NCBI GenBank assembly: GCA_964544865.1
Contig: CAZJDV010000068.1
Location: 1-13,837 of the forward strand
DNA: 13,837 nt
Source: CAZJDV01 sp964544865
GTDB taxonomy: Bacteria > Chloroflexota > Dehalococcoidia > Lucifugimonadales > CAJWER01
Reading direction: 5' to 3'
Part shown: positions 1 through 7,035 of the stretch, piece by piece
Position numbering within the stretch: the first letter of the stretch is position 1
Layout of the letters: each line of letters starts with the position of its first letter
The notes under the pieces: generated by a model
What the model saw: only the letters and a program-made list of their open reading frames with translations
Database searches by the model: none
Told to the model about the DNA's origin: nothing
Program-made: the position numbers and the translations under genes

Positions 1-294
1 GGGCCAGTTATCCTTCTGCTCCCACTGCATCTCGCAGCCCAGGGCCGACGACTCCTGGATGATCGTGAAGTAGGGAGTGATGGAATCGAAGCCCAGCTCT
101 GTGTGCCCCGTCGCTGCGAGACGGGCGTTCAACTCGGGGTCCCGACAGGCGTCGGGGAAAGGAGCGTCGATCAGGTCCATCAGCTCCACCGTGGCCACGC
201 TGGTGGGGTTTGCCACGGGCGTCCTGTCCACCGGCTTGCCCGCCAAGGCGTTCATGACGCGCTCACGCGGGGTCATCGTCTCGATCAGGGCCAT
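1..294 (-). CDS. MtaA-like methyltransferase (uroporphyrinogen decarboxylase family), N-terminal part, runs off the window edge
   Basis: This is the first 98 codons of a methylcobamide:thiol methyltransferase-like protein (URO-D fold, MtaA/CmuA group); the rest lies beyond base 1. From the second Met (codon at 274-276) the visible 92 residues match the paralog at 2386-3402 at 73 positions by eye (about 79%), including the RERV-NALAGKPVDR opening, NPTSV, ELMD, APFPDACR and QESSALGC. The start at 292-294 is preferred because a GGGAGG Shine-Dalgarno (302-307) sits exactly 7 nt upstream. It follows typA on the same strand after about 100 bases. Enzymes of this fold move methyl groups from a corrinoid protein to a thiol such as coenzyme M. 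The acceptor here is unknown and the zinc-site half is not visible. A short stretch differs from the paralog (ITPYF versus TYHHA) and may reflect a different substrate. Confidence 0.85.
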   Translation of the reverse strand, partial: MALIETMTPRERVMNALAGKPVDRTPVANPTSVATVELMDLIDAPFPDACRDPELNARLAATGHTELGFDSITPYFTIIQESSALGCEMQWEQKDNWP

Positions 295-396
295 TTCGCC
301 GCCTCCCGTATCGTGCTAGTGCCAGACCGTGGCCTGCAACTTGTCCGTCCTGCTCCCGCATCACCCCATCTTCAACTCGCCGTCGCCGGGAACCGC

Positions 397-2238
397 TCAA
401 TCCTTGCCTTTGGCGAGATTGCGCCGCTCTCGGTGCCTTTCCGCGCCGAGCAGCACCTTCTTGCGCAGTCGGATATTCTTGGGCGTGACCTCCACCAGCT
501 CGTCGTCCGCGATGAAGTCCAGCGCGTCTTCGAGGCTCTGCCTGATGTGCGGGCTCAGCCGTTTGGCGATGTCGGCGTTCGATGAGCGCATGTTGGTGAG
601 TTTCTTCTCTTTGCACACGTTGATGATGATGTCCTGGTCCTTGGGATGGGCACCGACGATCATGCCCTCGTATACGGAGGTTCCCGGCTCCACCAGGGTA
701 TCCCCCCGGCCCTGGGCATTGAGCAGGCCATAGGTGATGGCCGTACCCGCCTCGGATGCCACCAGCACTCCGCTGGTTGTCATCTTGATCTCGCCGGACA
801 TGGGCTGGAATCCGGTAAAGACGCTGCTGGTAACTCCCGTCCCTCGCGTTTCCCTTAGAAACACCGAGCGGAATCCGATCAGCCCGCGGGTGGGAATCGA
901 GTATTCAAGCCTGACGTTGCCCGCGCCGTCGTTGTTCATGTCGATGAGTTCGGCCAGACGTCCCGCAAGGTTCCTTGTCAACGGGCCAATGTACTCCTCG
1001 CGGGTATCGATGGTCAGGTGCTCGTAAGGCTCATGGACTGCGTCGTCGATGATCTTGGTAGCGGACTCTGGTTTGGACACCTGGAACTCGTAGCCCTCAC
1101 GCCTCATTGTCTCCACCAGGATGGTGAGATGCAGCTCGCCACGGCCCGACACCATGAACTCGTCCGGGCTGCTGGTGGTCTCCACCCGCAGGCTGACGTT
1201 GGTTCTTAGGTCGCGGAGCAGACGCTCGTGCAGGGACCTGGACGTGGAGTGCGTCCCCTCTTTGCCCATGAAGGGCGAAGAGTTGACTCCAAAGGTGATC
1301 TTCACGGTCGGGTCGTCTATCTCTATTGTGGGCAGGGCTTCCGGGTGCTCGCTGTCCGCGACAGTGTCGCCTATGGACAGGCCGTCTACGCCGGACACGG
1401 CCACTATGTCACCAGCCTGGGCCTCCGTAACCTCCAGCCGTTCCAGCCCGCGAAAGACGAATACCTTCTCCAACTCCTGGTGTTTGGGCTTGGAGCCGTT
1501 GCGGAGCAGGGCAACGAGGCTCCGGCTCCTGGCCTGCCCTCGGAACACCCGGCCGATGGCGATCTGGCCAAGGTAGTTGTCGTAATCCAGGGCTGCCACC
1601 AGCATCTGGAAGGGTCCGTCCGGGTCGCCGGCGGAAGCTGGAACGCTTGCTATCATCGCCTCGAACAACGGCTGCATACCCTGCCTTGGATCGTCGAGGT
1701 CGGCGACGGCGTATCCGTCGCGTGCCGAGGCGTACAGGATGGGGAAGTCGAGCTGCTCCGACTTCGTGGCCAGCTCCAGGAACAGGTCCTGAACAAGCTC
1801 GACGACTTCGGAAACCCTGGCCTGCGGACGGTCGATCTTGTTGATGACCACCATCGGGGCGACATCGTGGTTCAGCGCCTGTTGAAGCACGAAACGGGTC
1901 TGGGGCATGGGGCCGTCGACGGCGTCGACCAGTAGAAGACAGCCATCGGCCATGTTCATGATCCGCTCCACCTCGCCGCTGAAATCGGCGTGGCCTGGAG
2001 TGTCGATAATATTGATCTTGGTGCCCTTATAGCTCACGGCGGTGTTCTTGGCGAGGATCGTGATGCCACGCTCTCTTTCGAGGGGGTTGGAGTCCATGAT
2101 AAGCCTTCCAACCTCTTGATGCGCGCTGAACACCTGCCCCTGCTTAAGCAGAGCATCCACCAGCGTGGTCTTGCCGTGATCGACATGGGCGATTATGGCG
2201 ATGTTTCTTATTCCGTTGTTTGACTGAGCGTCGACCAA
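397..2238 (-). CDS. typA: Ribosome-associated GTPase TypA/BipA
   Basis: Translational GTPase of the EF-G/LepA superfamily that binds the 70S ribosome and supports ribosome assembly and stress or cold adaptation. At 613 residues it has normal family length. All G motifs are visible: AHVDHGKTT (about residues 17-25), ERERGIT, DTPGHADF, NKID, and SARDG as the G5-like motif. The C-terminal half has the TypA signature regions PTRGLIGFR and a basic C-terminus. The start is TTG at 2236-2238. No ATG lies in frame just upstream; an ATC/ATA pair at 2257-2262, placed 5-8 nt after an AAAGGA, is a speculative alternative. The gene sits between two mtaA paralogs on the same strand, an unusual setting, since TypA has no known role in methyl transfer. 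A hairpin (2348-2366) lies in the 147-base gap after the upstream mtaA, so typA may be partly uncoupled from it. Confidence 0.97.
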   Translation of the reverse strand: MVDAQSNNGIRNIAIIAHVDHGKTTLVDALLKQGQVFSAHQEVGRLIMDSNPLERERGITILAKNTAVSYKGTKINIIDTPGHADFSGEVERIMNMADGCLLLVDAVDGPMPQTRFVLQQALNHDVAPMVVINKIDRPQARVSEVVELVQDLFLELATKSEQLDFPILYASARDGYAVADLDDPRQGMQPLFEAMIASVPASAGDPDGPFQMLVAALDYDNYLGQIAIGRVFRGQARSRSLVALLRNGSKPKHQELEKVFVFRGLERLEVTEAQAGDIVAVSGVDGLSIGDTVADSEHPEALPTIEIDDPTVKITFGVNSSPFMGKEGTHSTSRSLHERLLRDLRTNVSLRVETTSSPDEFMVSGRGELHLTILVETMRREGYEFQVSKPESATKIIDDAVHEPYEHLTIDTREEYIGPLTRNLAGRLAELIDMNNDGAGNVRLEYSIPTRGLIGFRSVFLRETRGTGVTSSVFTGFQPMSGEIKMTTSGVLVASEAGTAITYGLLNAQGRGDTLVEPGTSVYEGMIVGAHPKDQDIIINVCKEKKLTNMRSSNADIAKRLSPHIRQSLEDALDFIADDELVEVTPKNIRLRKKVLLGAERHRERRNLAKGKD

Positions 2239-2347
2239 ACTCGTCTCTTTCTTGTCTATGATTGTGGTCCTTTTCCTGAGAGCCGGGACACGCCATCGTT
2301 AGTGCAGCTGAAAACCCTTTCGACAACCCACTCGAACCCCTTGGCCA

Positions 2348-2366
2348 CTTGAGAGGCGCCCTCAAG
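2348..2366 (-). other. Hairpin between mtaA and typA
   Basis: On the minus strand CTTGAG and CTCAAG flank GGCGCCT, giving an 8-bp stem (one G-T pair) with a 3-nt loop, about 20 bases after the mtaA stop. No T-run follows, so it is not a standard intrinsic terminator. It could protect the mRNA end or partly attenuate read-through into typA. Confidence 0.4.
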
Positions 2367-2385
2367 ATACCGGCCGACCGAATCT

Positions 2386-3402
2386 CTAGTAGTGCTCGTC
2401 GCACCAGTCCCTTACGGCGCTGCGGATCTCCAGGATGTTCTCCAGCCTAGTGGCCAGCGGGACCGCGCACTCGGGCGCTATCATGTCGACGCCGGCGTCC
2501 ATGCACCGGTACACCTCCTGCCGCACTTCCTCCGGGCCCTGCGCGAACAGCGTCTTCGGGTTGTTGATGTTGCCGACCAGCCGAATGCGCCCGTCGACGA
2601 TGTTCAGCGCCTCTTCCGGATCGTTCTTGGAGTCGAAGTGGAAGGCCGCCATGCCGGACCGGGCGATGTAGTCCATCCGGTCGAGGGTCTTGCCGCATAT
2701 GTGCAGGATCAGCGGCACATCGAGCCGTTCGACCATCTCCTGGTGTATCTCCAGGAGGAAAGTGCGGTAGTACTCGCCGTTTACGAGATCGCCCGTGGCA
2801 TGGTCGGGAAACGTCAGCGCGTCGGCACCGGCGGCTATCTGGGCCTGGCCGTGGAGGGCTGATATCTCCTTCAGCAGATGGAGGCAGCGCAGCGTCATGC
2901 CCGGGTCGTCGATGCTCATCAGCAGGAACTGCTCGACCCCGAAGACGTGGTAGCCCAGCGTCCACGGCCCCATCGTCTTGCCGACTATCGCCGCCTCGTC
3001 TCCAAGTTCTCTCTTGAGTATCTCCGTGGACTCGATGATGCACCGAGTGTCGGGATGATCGAGGAATCCCGGCGGTATGTGGATGTCGTCCGGGCCTTTC
3101 CAGATGGGGCTGGCCATCCGCACGGATGGCCAGTTATCTTTCTGCTCCCACTGCACGTCGCAGCCGAGCGCGGAGGACTCCTGGACGATGGTCGCGTGGT
3201 GATAGGTGGAGTCGAATCCCAGCTCCGTGTACCCCGTGGCGGCCAGTTGGGCGTTGAGCTCGGGGATGCGGCAGGCGTCGGGGAACGGCGCGTCCACCAT
3301 GTCCATAAGCTCCACCGTGAACACACTTGTGGGGTTGCAAAGCGGCGGCCGGTCCACGGGCTTGCCCGCCAGGGCGTTCAGCACCCGCTCCCGCGACGTC
3401 AT
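2386..3402 (-). CDS. MtaA-like methylcobamide:thiol methyltransferase (URO-D family)
   Basis: Full-length (338 aa from the ATG at 3400-3402) member of the uroporphyrinogen decarboxylase superfamily, closest to MtaA/MtbA/CmuA methyltransferases, which use a zinc-activated thiol to accept a methyl group from a methyl-corrinoid protein. The expected zinc ligands are present: H234 and C236 in LHICGK and C312 in APECAVPLAT. The N-terminus carries the family motif RERVLNALAGKPVDRPP. True heme-pathway HemE is unlikely because HemE lacks this H-x-C...C zinc site. The start is uncertain: the only strong Shine-Dalgarno (AGGAGG, 3428-3433) is 25 nt from this ATG but exactly 7 nt from an in-frame ATC at 3418-3420, the position equivalent to the ATG of the paralog at 292-294. 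The gene lies downstream of the homocysteine methyltransferase-like gene and the unknown 226-aa gene, suggesting one methyl-transfer operon. Substrate unknown. Confidence 0.9.
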   Translation of the reverse strand: MTSRERVLNALAGKPVDRPPLCNPTSVFTVELMDMVDAPFPDACRIPELNAQLAATGYTELGFDSTYHHATIVQESSALGCDVQWEQKDNWPSVRMASPIWKGPDDIHIPPGFLDHPDTRCIIESTEILKRELGDEAAIVGKTMGPWTLGYHVFGVEQFLLMSIDDPGMTLRCLHLLKEISALHGQAQIAAGADALTFPDHATGDLVNGEYYRTFLLEIHQEMVERLDVPLILHICGKTLDRMDYIARSGMAAFHFDSKNDPEEALNIVDGRIRLVGNINNPKTLFAQGPEEVRQEVYRCMDAGVDMIAPECAVPLATRLENILEIRSAVRDWCDEHY

Positions 3403-3427
3403 TGTCTCTACGAATGGGATACGCCCA

Positions 3428-3433
3428 CCTCCT
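3428..3433 (-). promoter_or_regulatory. Shine-Dalgarno of mtaA pointing to an ATC start
   Basis: AGGAGG on the minus strand, 7 nt before ATC (3418-3420) and 25 nt before the first ATG (3400-3402). The paralog has GGGAGG 7 nt before an ATG at the aligned position. This site argues for initiation at ATC, adding six residues. Confidence 0.55.
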
Positions 3434-3495
3434 AGTGCCCTGGAGTGTTCATAGTGACCCTGTTGGCGGGTCGGCTAAGCCCAGATACGCTGCCA

Positions 3496-3518
3496 CGTTC
3501 GTGGCGAGCCTGTCGAAC
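3496..3518. repeat. REP-like palindrome (GTTCG...CGAAC)
   Basis: The stretch reads CGTTCGTGGCGAGCC then TGTCGAAC: a GTTCG/CGAAC inverted repeat with a CGTGG overlap. From memory it resembles the dispersed intergenic element with a 'GTTCGTGGTGAGC...GTCGAAC' core common in many GC-rich and metagenomic bacterial genomes. Only this one copy was found by eye in the window. It lies in the 150-base gap between the 226-aa gene and mtaA. Confidence 0.5.
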
Positions 3519-3551
3519 CACTTTCGCCAACCAGAGCCAGCCCCCGGCCCC

Positions 3552-4232
3552 TTACGGCCCCTGCGAGAACCCCAGGGTGCTGGTGGTCATCTGGCCTCGA
3601 ACAGCGGACGCTTCCAGCATGTCCCCGACCCGGCTGACGTTGCGTGCATAGGGCAGCACCAGCCGGACGATCTCGTCGTGGCGGTATCCGCAAGGGAAGG
3701 TGATGCCGCCATCCTCAGTCTTTTCCATGTCGCCATAGCGAACGAAACCCGATGTGATCGCGCGGATGCGGGCCGCCTTGTTCGGCGCCTCCCCCTCCGC
3801 GGTAACGTAGTAGATGACCCGGCCGTCCACCTCCCTGGAATCCGTCCCGAGCGCGAGTCCCGACTTCAGGTCCCTCACGGCGGCGCCACCATCCGGCGCC
3901 GCAAAGTCAGGGTTCCGTTCCACGGCCTGCATCATCAGGAACCTCGTGGGCCTAGGATGCAGTTGGCCGCATGTCGGCATGACCTGGTCGTGCGTGCCCT
4001 CCACCGGCGCGAGGCCGCCAAGGGTCACGAGCCGGTCGCGAATCTGCCGGATCCGATCGTCGACACCGGGCTTCCGGCTGAACGTCCAGACAGTGGCGAT
4101 GTTGTCCTTCGAGTAGAGCCCCACAGAGATGTCTTGGAAGTGCGGGTCCAGCGGTATCAGCTCCAGGCAGCGTCCATACCGCTCGATGACCTCGACTACG
4201 TGAAGCCGCCTGGTCGTTGTTGTATCAGCCAT
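3552..4232 (-). CDS. Protein of unknown function in methyltransferase locus (226 aa)
   Basis: Not recognised. It is a soluble-looking, mixed-charge protein with no signal peptide, membrane segment or obvious nucleotide-binding motif. Notable stretches are an N-terminal VEVIERYGRCLELIPLDPHF, a central HDQVMPTCGQLHPRPTRF with clustered His/Cys, and a late FPCGYRHDEIVRLVLPYARNV. The His, Cys and Asp in these segments could form a metal or cofactor site, but that is speculation. The start is firm: GGAGGAG lies 7 nt before the ATG at 4230-4232. The gene sits 45 bases after the homocysteine methyltransferase-like gene and about 150 bases before mtaA, all in the same direction, so a role in the same pathway (an accessory subunit, or sensing or binding of the methylated substrate) is a reasonable inference. 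It lacks the DxHxxG motif of a corrinoid-binding protein, so it does not obviously supply the missing methyl carrier. Confidence 0.85.
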   Translation of the reverse strand: MADTTTTRRLHVVEVIERYGRCLELIPLDPHFQDISVGLYSKDNIATVWTFSRKPGVDDRIRQIRDRLVTLGGLAPVEGTHDQVMPTCGQLHPRPTRFLMMQAVERNPDFAAPDGGAAVRDLKSGLALGTDSREVDGRVIYYVTAEGEAPNKAARIRAITSGFVRYGDMEKTEDGGITFPCGYRHDEIVRLVLPYARNVSRVGDMLEASAVRGQMTTSTLGFSQGP

Positions 4233-4277
4233 AGCTGGTCTCCTCCACGGCGCAACGGCGGCCGCCGGCGCCGCTTG

Positions 4278-5177
4278 CTAGCCGCGCAACGCCTGGGACA
4301 GCGCCCGTATGTGGCTGGGCGTAGTGCCGCAGCAGCCGCCAAAGATGTTGATCCCGATGTCGGCGAGTACCTTGAATCGCTCGGCCATGAACTCAGGGGT
4401 CTCTGGATAGACGATCTGGCCCTTCCGGATCACGGGGATTCCCGCGTTGGAATGTATCAGCAGGTAACCTTCCACGGCTTCGCGCATGTCGCGGGCGATC
4501 TCGATCATCGCGTCGATGCCGTTGCCGCAGTTGGCGCCCACGACATCGGCCCCGGCGGCGCTCAGCTCCCTTGCGCCTCGAGCGGGCTCCACGCCCATCA
4601 TGGTGAAAAATCCCCGTGGCCCCTTGTCGAATGTCAGCGTGGCGATGACGGGAAGGTCCGTGTTCTCCTTGGTCGCCCTGATCGCCAGCGAGGCCTCCTC
4701 CACGGCCCACATCGTCTCGACGATGATGGCGTCGGCGCCTCCCTCCTCGAGGGCGGTGACCTGCTCGACGAAGGCGTCGAGCATCTCGGCTTCCGTGACC
4801 TCACCCAGGGGCTCCAGGAACTCCCCCGTGGGTCCTACCGACCCGGCCACCAGGCCACCGGCCGATGCCGCGCCGCGGGCGTTTTGAGCCGCGAGCATGT
4901 TTAGCTCTCTGACCCGGTCCGCATATCCGTATTTCTTCAGCATAAACATGTTGCCGCCGAAGGAGGTGGTGAGGACCATGTCGGACCCCGCGCCGAAGTA
5001 CTCCTTCGACATCTGCCTGATAAGCTCGGGCCGGCTGGCGTTCAACTCCTCGGGGGAGCCTCCCGGCTCCAGGCCCCGCGATTGTAAATAGGTGCCGGTC
5101 GCCCCGTCGGAGATCAGCAGCTCGCCCCGCTCCAACCGTTCCAACAACGTGCCCGTTCTCACCTTAGTTTGTACCAT
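4278..5177 (-). CDS. Homocysteine S-methyltransferase-like zinc methyltransferase (BHMT/MetH-N family)
   Basis: A 299-aa TIM-barrel methyltransferase of the homocysteine S-methyltransferase family (PF02574-like), the group that includes betaine-homocysteine methyltransferase and the N-terminal domain of MetH. These enzymes bind homocysteine through a zinc-thiolate. The three zinc cysteines are visible: C217 in GANCGNG and C282/C283 in FGGCCGT, counted from the start used here. The N-terminus has the typical DGATGTYLQSRG. The start at 5175-5177 is chosen because GGAG lies 5 nt upstream; a tandem ATG at 5178-5180 is equally possible, and a longer 324-aa reading would extend back into the preceding gene. 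The start overlaps the end of the PF13769-like gene by 14 bases, so the two are probably translationally coupled. With mtaA nearby, a role in moving methyl groups from a methylated donor or corrinoid to homocysteine is likely. No corrinoid protein lies in the window. Confidence 0.92.
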   Translation of the reverse strand: MVQTKVRTGTLLERLERGELLISDGATGTYLQSRGLEPGGSPEELNASRPELIRQMSKEYFGAGSDMVLTTSFGGNMFMLKKYGYADRVRELNMLAAQNARGAASAGGLVAGSVGPTGEFLEPLGEVTEAEMLDAFVEQVTALEEGGADAIIVETMWAVEEASLAIRATKENTDLPVIATLTFDKGPRGFFTMMGVEPARGARELSAAGADVVGANCGNGIDAMIEIARDMREAVEGYLLIHSNAGIPVIRKGQIVYPETPEFMAERFKVLADIGINIFGGCCGTTPSHIRALSQALRG

Positions 5178-5514
5178 CATCGCTCCAGTGATCGACTGCG
5201 CCGGGCCTAGGGTCCCTGTCGCCGGACTGGTGCAGGGCCCGCACCCTGGCAACGAAATTCTGAGGGAAGCCGCGGTCGATACGCTCCGCGGCCGCCTCCG
5301 CCGCTTCCTGGGCCGTCCCGGCCGCCTCCGAATACTCGCCCCACTCCCACGCCATCAGATAGTCGTCGGTCCCGCCGCTCCCATCGAACATCGAGATGGA
5401 ATCTATGCCCTTCTGAAACCTGTCGTTCAGGGGCCTCGATACCGAGCTCGACTCGTCCTCAGCCTGAACCTGTGCGGGCACCTCTTTCCAGTACATGACC
5501 CGCACCTTCGCCAT
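5164..5514 (-). CDS. 'Virulence factor' family small protein (PF13769-like)
   Basis: A 116-aa protein opening with AKVRVMYWKEVPAQVQAED, with a central DRFQKGIDSISMFDGS and a YLMAWEWG motif. This matches my memory of the small family named 'virulence factor' (PF13769), whose name is not backed by a known biochemical role. Such genes are often seen next to URO-D-type methyltransferases and homocysteine methyltransferases in one-carbon loci, which fits here; that association is from memory and not checked. The start ATG at 5512-5514 has GAGGA 6 nt upstream. The gene is first in the leftward unit, behind a TATAAT promoter, and its 3' end overlaps the next gene by 14 bases. It has no membrane segment or signal peptide. 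It could be an assembly or regulatory partner of the methyltransferases. Confidence 0.8.
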   Translation of the reverse strand: MAKVRVMYWKEVPAQVQAEDESSSVSRPLNDRFQKGIDSISMFDGSGGTDDYLMAWEWGEYSEAAGTAQEAAEAAAERIDRGFPQNFVARVRALHQSGDRDPRPGAVDHWSDDGTN

Positions 5515-5579
5515 GACTCATCCTCGCCGTCCCGAAAATTCGGCCGGGGCCACGAGACCCCACCGCGTGGGAAAGTTAC

Positions 5580-5608
5580 ATTATATCCAGGATTGCGGAA
5601 AAGGTCGA
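5580..5608 (-). promoter_or_regulatory. Sigma70-type promoter of the methyltransferase unit
   Basis: On the minus strand TCGACC (5603-5608, 4 of 6 bases matching TTGACA), a 17-nt spacer and a perfect TATAAT (5580-5585). The predicted start is near 5572, leaving a leader of about 58 nt with a CCCAC/GTGGG mini-hairpin before the first gene at 5514. No specific operator was recognised. Confidence 0.6.
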
Positions 5609-5782
5609 ATCCGGCGCGGTGGAAGCTGATCTCGCCTCAGAACCCGGCGGTTCCAGGGGGGGCTTATTCCTGTGATAGGGGCCTGGGTATCCTCCCGCTA
5701 CAATTCCCTTCTCTTCGCTCCAGGCGAGGGAGAACCAACCTCGCACAGCAGAATTATCGAAGCCCTCCGCGTGGCAGCCACC

Positions 5783-5791
5783 TGCTATGAT
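5783..5791 (+). promoter_or_regulatory. Possible extended -10 promoter just before trpB
   Basis: TGC followed by TATGAT (5786-5791) forms an extended -10 with no good -35. The predicted start near 5798 would leave only a few bases before the ATG at 5804, or about 24 before the ATG at 5822, so the transcript would be nearly leaderless. A second -10-like TACAAT lies at 5699-5704, also without a clear -35. Confidence 0.35.
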
Positions 5792-5821
5792 AGACGGCGT
5801 CGAATGAATGGGAATACTACA

Positions 5822-7021
5822 ATGAGAACAGCACGCGCGCTACCCGACGAGATGGGCCACTTCGACCAGTTCGGTGGCCGCTTCGTTCCCGAGACGCTGA
5901 TGCAGGCGCTGAACGACCTGGAGAGGGCATACGCCGCCGCCAGGGAGGACCAGGCGTTTCAGGCCGAGCTGTGGCTGCTATTGAGCCGGTATGCCGGCCG
6001 GCCGACCCCCCTCTACCATGCGAAGAACCTTAGCGACGAGCTGGGGGGCGCCCGGATTTATCTTAAGCGCGAGGACCTAGCTCACACCGGCGCCCATAAG
6101 ATCAACAACGCCCTGGGACAGGGTCTGCTGGCCAGGCGAATGGGCAAGGACCGTGTCATAGCCGAGACCGGCGCGGGGCAGCACGGCGTCGCCACCGCCA
6201 CCGTGTGCGCCATGATGCGCCAGGAGTGCGTGGTATACATGGGCGAGGAGGACATGCGGCGGCAGGCACTGAACGTCTATCGTATGAAGCTGCTGGGTGC
6301 CGAGGTCCGGCCCGTGGGGTCGGGCAGCAGGACGCTGAAGGACGCGATCAACGAGGCCATCCGCGATTGGGTAACCAACGTGGAGACGACCCACTACCTC
6401 ATCGGGAGCGTAGTGGGTCCCCACCCATACCCGATGATGGTACGGGACTTCCAGTCAGTCATCGGCCGCGAGGCGCGCGAGCAGCACGAAGAGGCCGCGG
6501 GCCGGCTGCCCGATTTCGCCGTTGCGTGCGTGGGCGGCGGCAGCAATGCCATCGGCCTGTTCTTCGACTTCATCGGAGACGAGGCGGTCGAGCTGGTCGG
6601 CGTCGAGGCCGCCGGTGAAGGGGTGGACAGCGACCGGTCCGCGGCTACCCTGAGCTCCGGCACGGTAGGCGTCCTGCACGGAAGCATGTCATACCTGCTA
6701 CAGGACGAGGACGGCCAGATACAGGAGGCCCACAGCATATCCGCGGGCCTGGACTACCCCGGCGTCGGCCCCGAGCACAGCTATCTGAAGGACACCCGCC
6801 GCGCGTCCTACGTCAGCGTCACCGACGACCAAGCGCTGGAAGGCTTCAAGCTGCTGTGCCGGACAGAGGGAATCATCCCGGCGCTGGAGACCGCCCACGC
6901 CATATATCACGTGTCCCAACTCGCCCCGACGCTGTCCAAGGACCAGACGATCCTGGTCTGCCTGAGCGGTCGCGGCGACAAGGACATGGACACGGTGGTG
7001 ACCGCCATGGGTATTACGTGA
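5822..7021 (+). CDS. trpB: Tryptophan synthase beta chain
   Basis: PLP enzyme that joins indole and L-serine to make L-tryptophan, normally in an alpha2-beta2 complex with TrpA. At 399 aa it has normal TrpB1 length. Diagnostic sites counted from this ATG: the opening DQFGGRFVPE, the PLP lysine K93 in HTGAHKINN, the catalytic Glu region ETGAGQHG (E115), the phosphate-binding GGGSNAIG (238-245) and the late CLSGRGDKDM. An in-frame ATG at 5804 would add six residues; neither start has a strong Shine-Dalgarno. No trpA, trpC or trpF is adjacent: the gene is flanked by a divergent methyltransferase unit and a convergent unknown unit whose stop lies only 14 bases away, with no visible terminator between. 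The gene is therefore a stand-alone trpB here, and the rest of the pathway must be elsewhere. Confidence 0.97.
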   Translation: MRTARALPDEMGHFDQFGGRFVPETLMQALNDLERAYAAAREDQAFQAELWLLLSRYAGRPTPLYHAKNLSDELGGARIYLKREDLAHTGAHKINNALGQGLLARRMGKDRVIAETGAGQHGVATATVCAMMRQECVVYMGEEDMRRQALNVYRMKLLGAEVRPVGSGSRTLKDAINEAIRDWVTNVETTHYLIGSVVGPHPYPMMVRDFQSVIGREAREQHEEAAGRLPDFAVACVGGGSNAIGLFFDFIGDEAVELVGVEAAGEGVDSDRSAATLSSGTVGVLHGSMSYLLQDEDGQIQEAHSISAGLDYPGVGPEHSYLKDTRRASYVSVTDDQALEGFKLLCRTEGIIPALETAHAIYHVSQLAPTLSKDQTILVCLSGRGDKDMDTVVTAMGIT

Positions 7022-7035
7022 CGAAGGCGGCCCGT

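Noticed and set aside
1228..1935. 235-codon open frame on the plus strand
   Set aside because: It lies antisense to typA, whose motifs are complete on the other strand; it is a by-product of GC-rich codons.
3327..4904. 525-codon open frame on the plus strand
   Set aside because: It runs antisense through three minus-strand genes with recognisable motifs or strong ribosome sites, and its translation is rich in Arg/Gly/Pro with no family pattern.
5178..5252. Longer N-terminus for the homocysteine methyltransferase-like gene
   Set aside because: It would overlap the PF13769-like gene by about 90 bases, and the extra residues (MPGCGPCTSPATG...) are an out-of-frame reading of that gene; the ATG at 5177 has a well-spaced GGAG.
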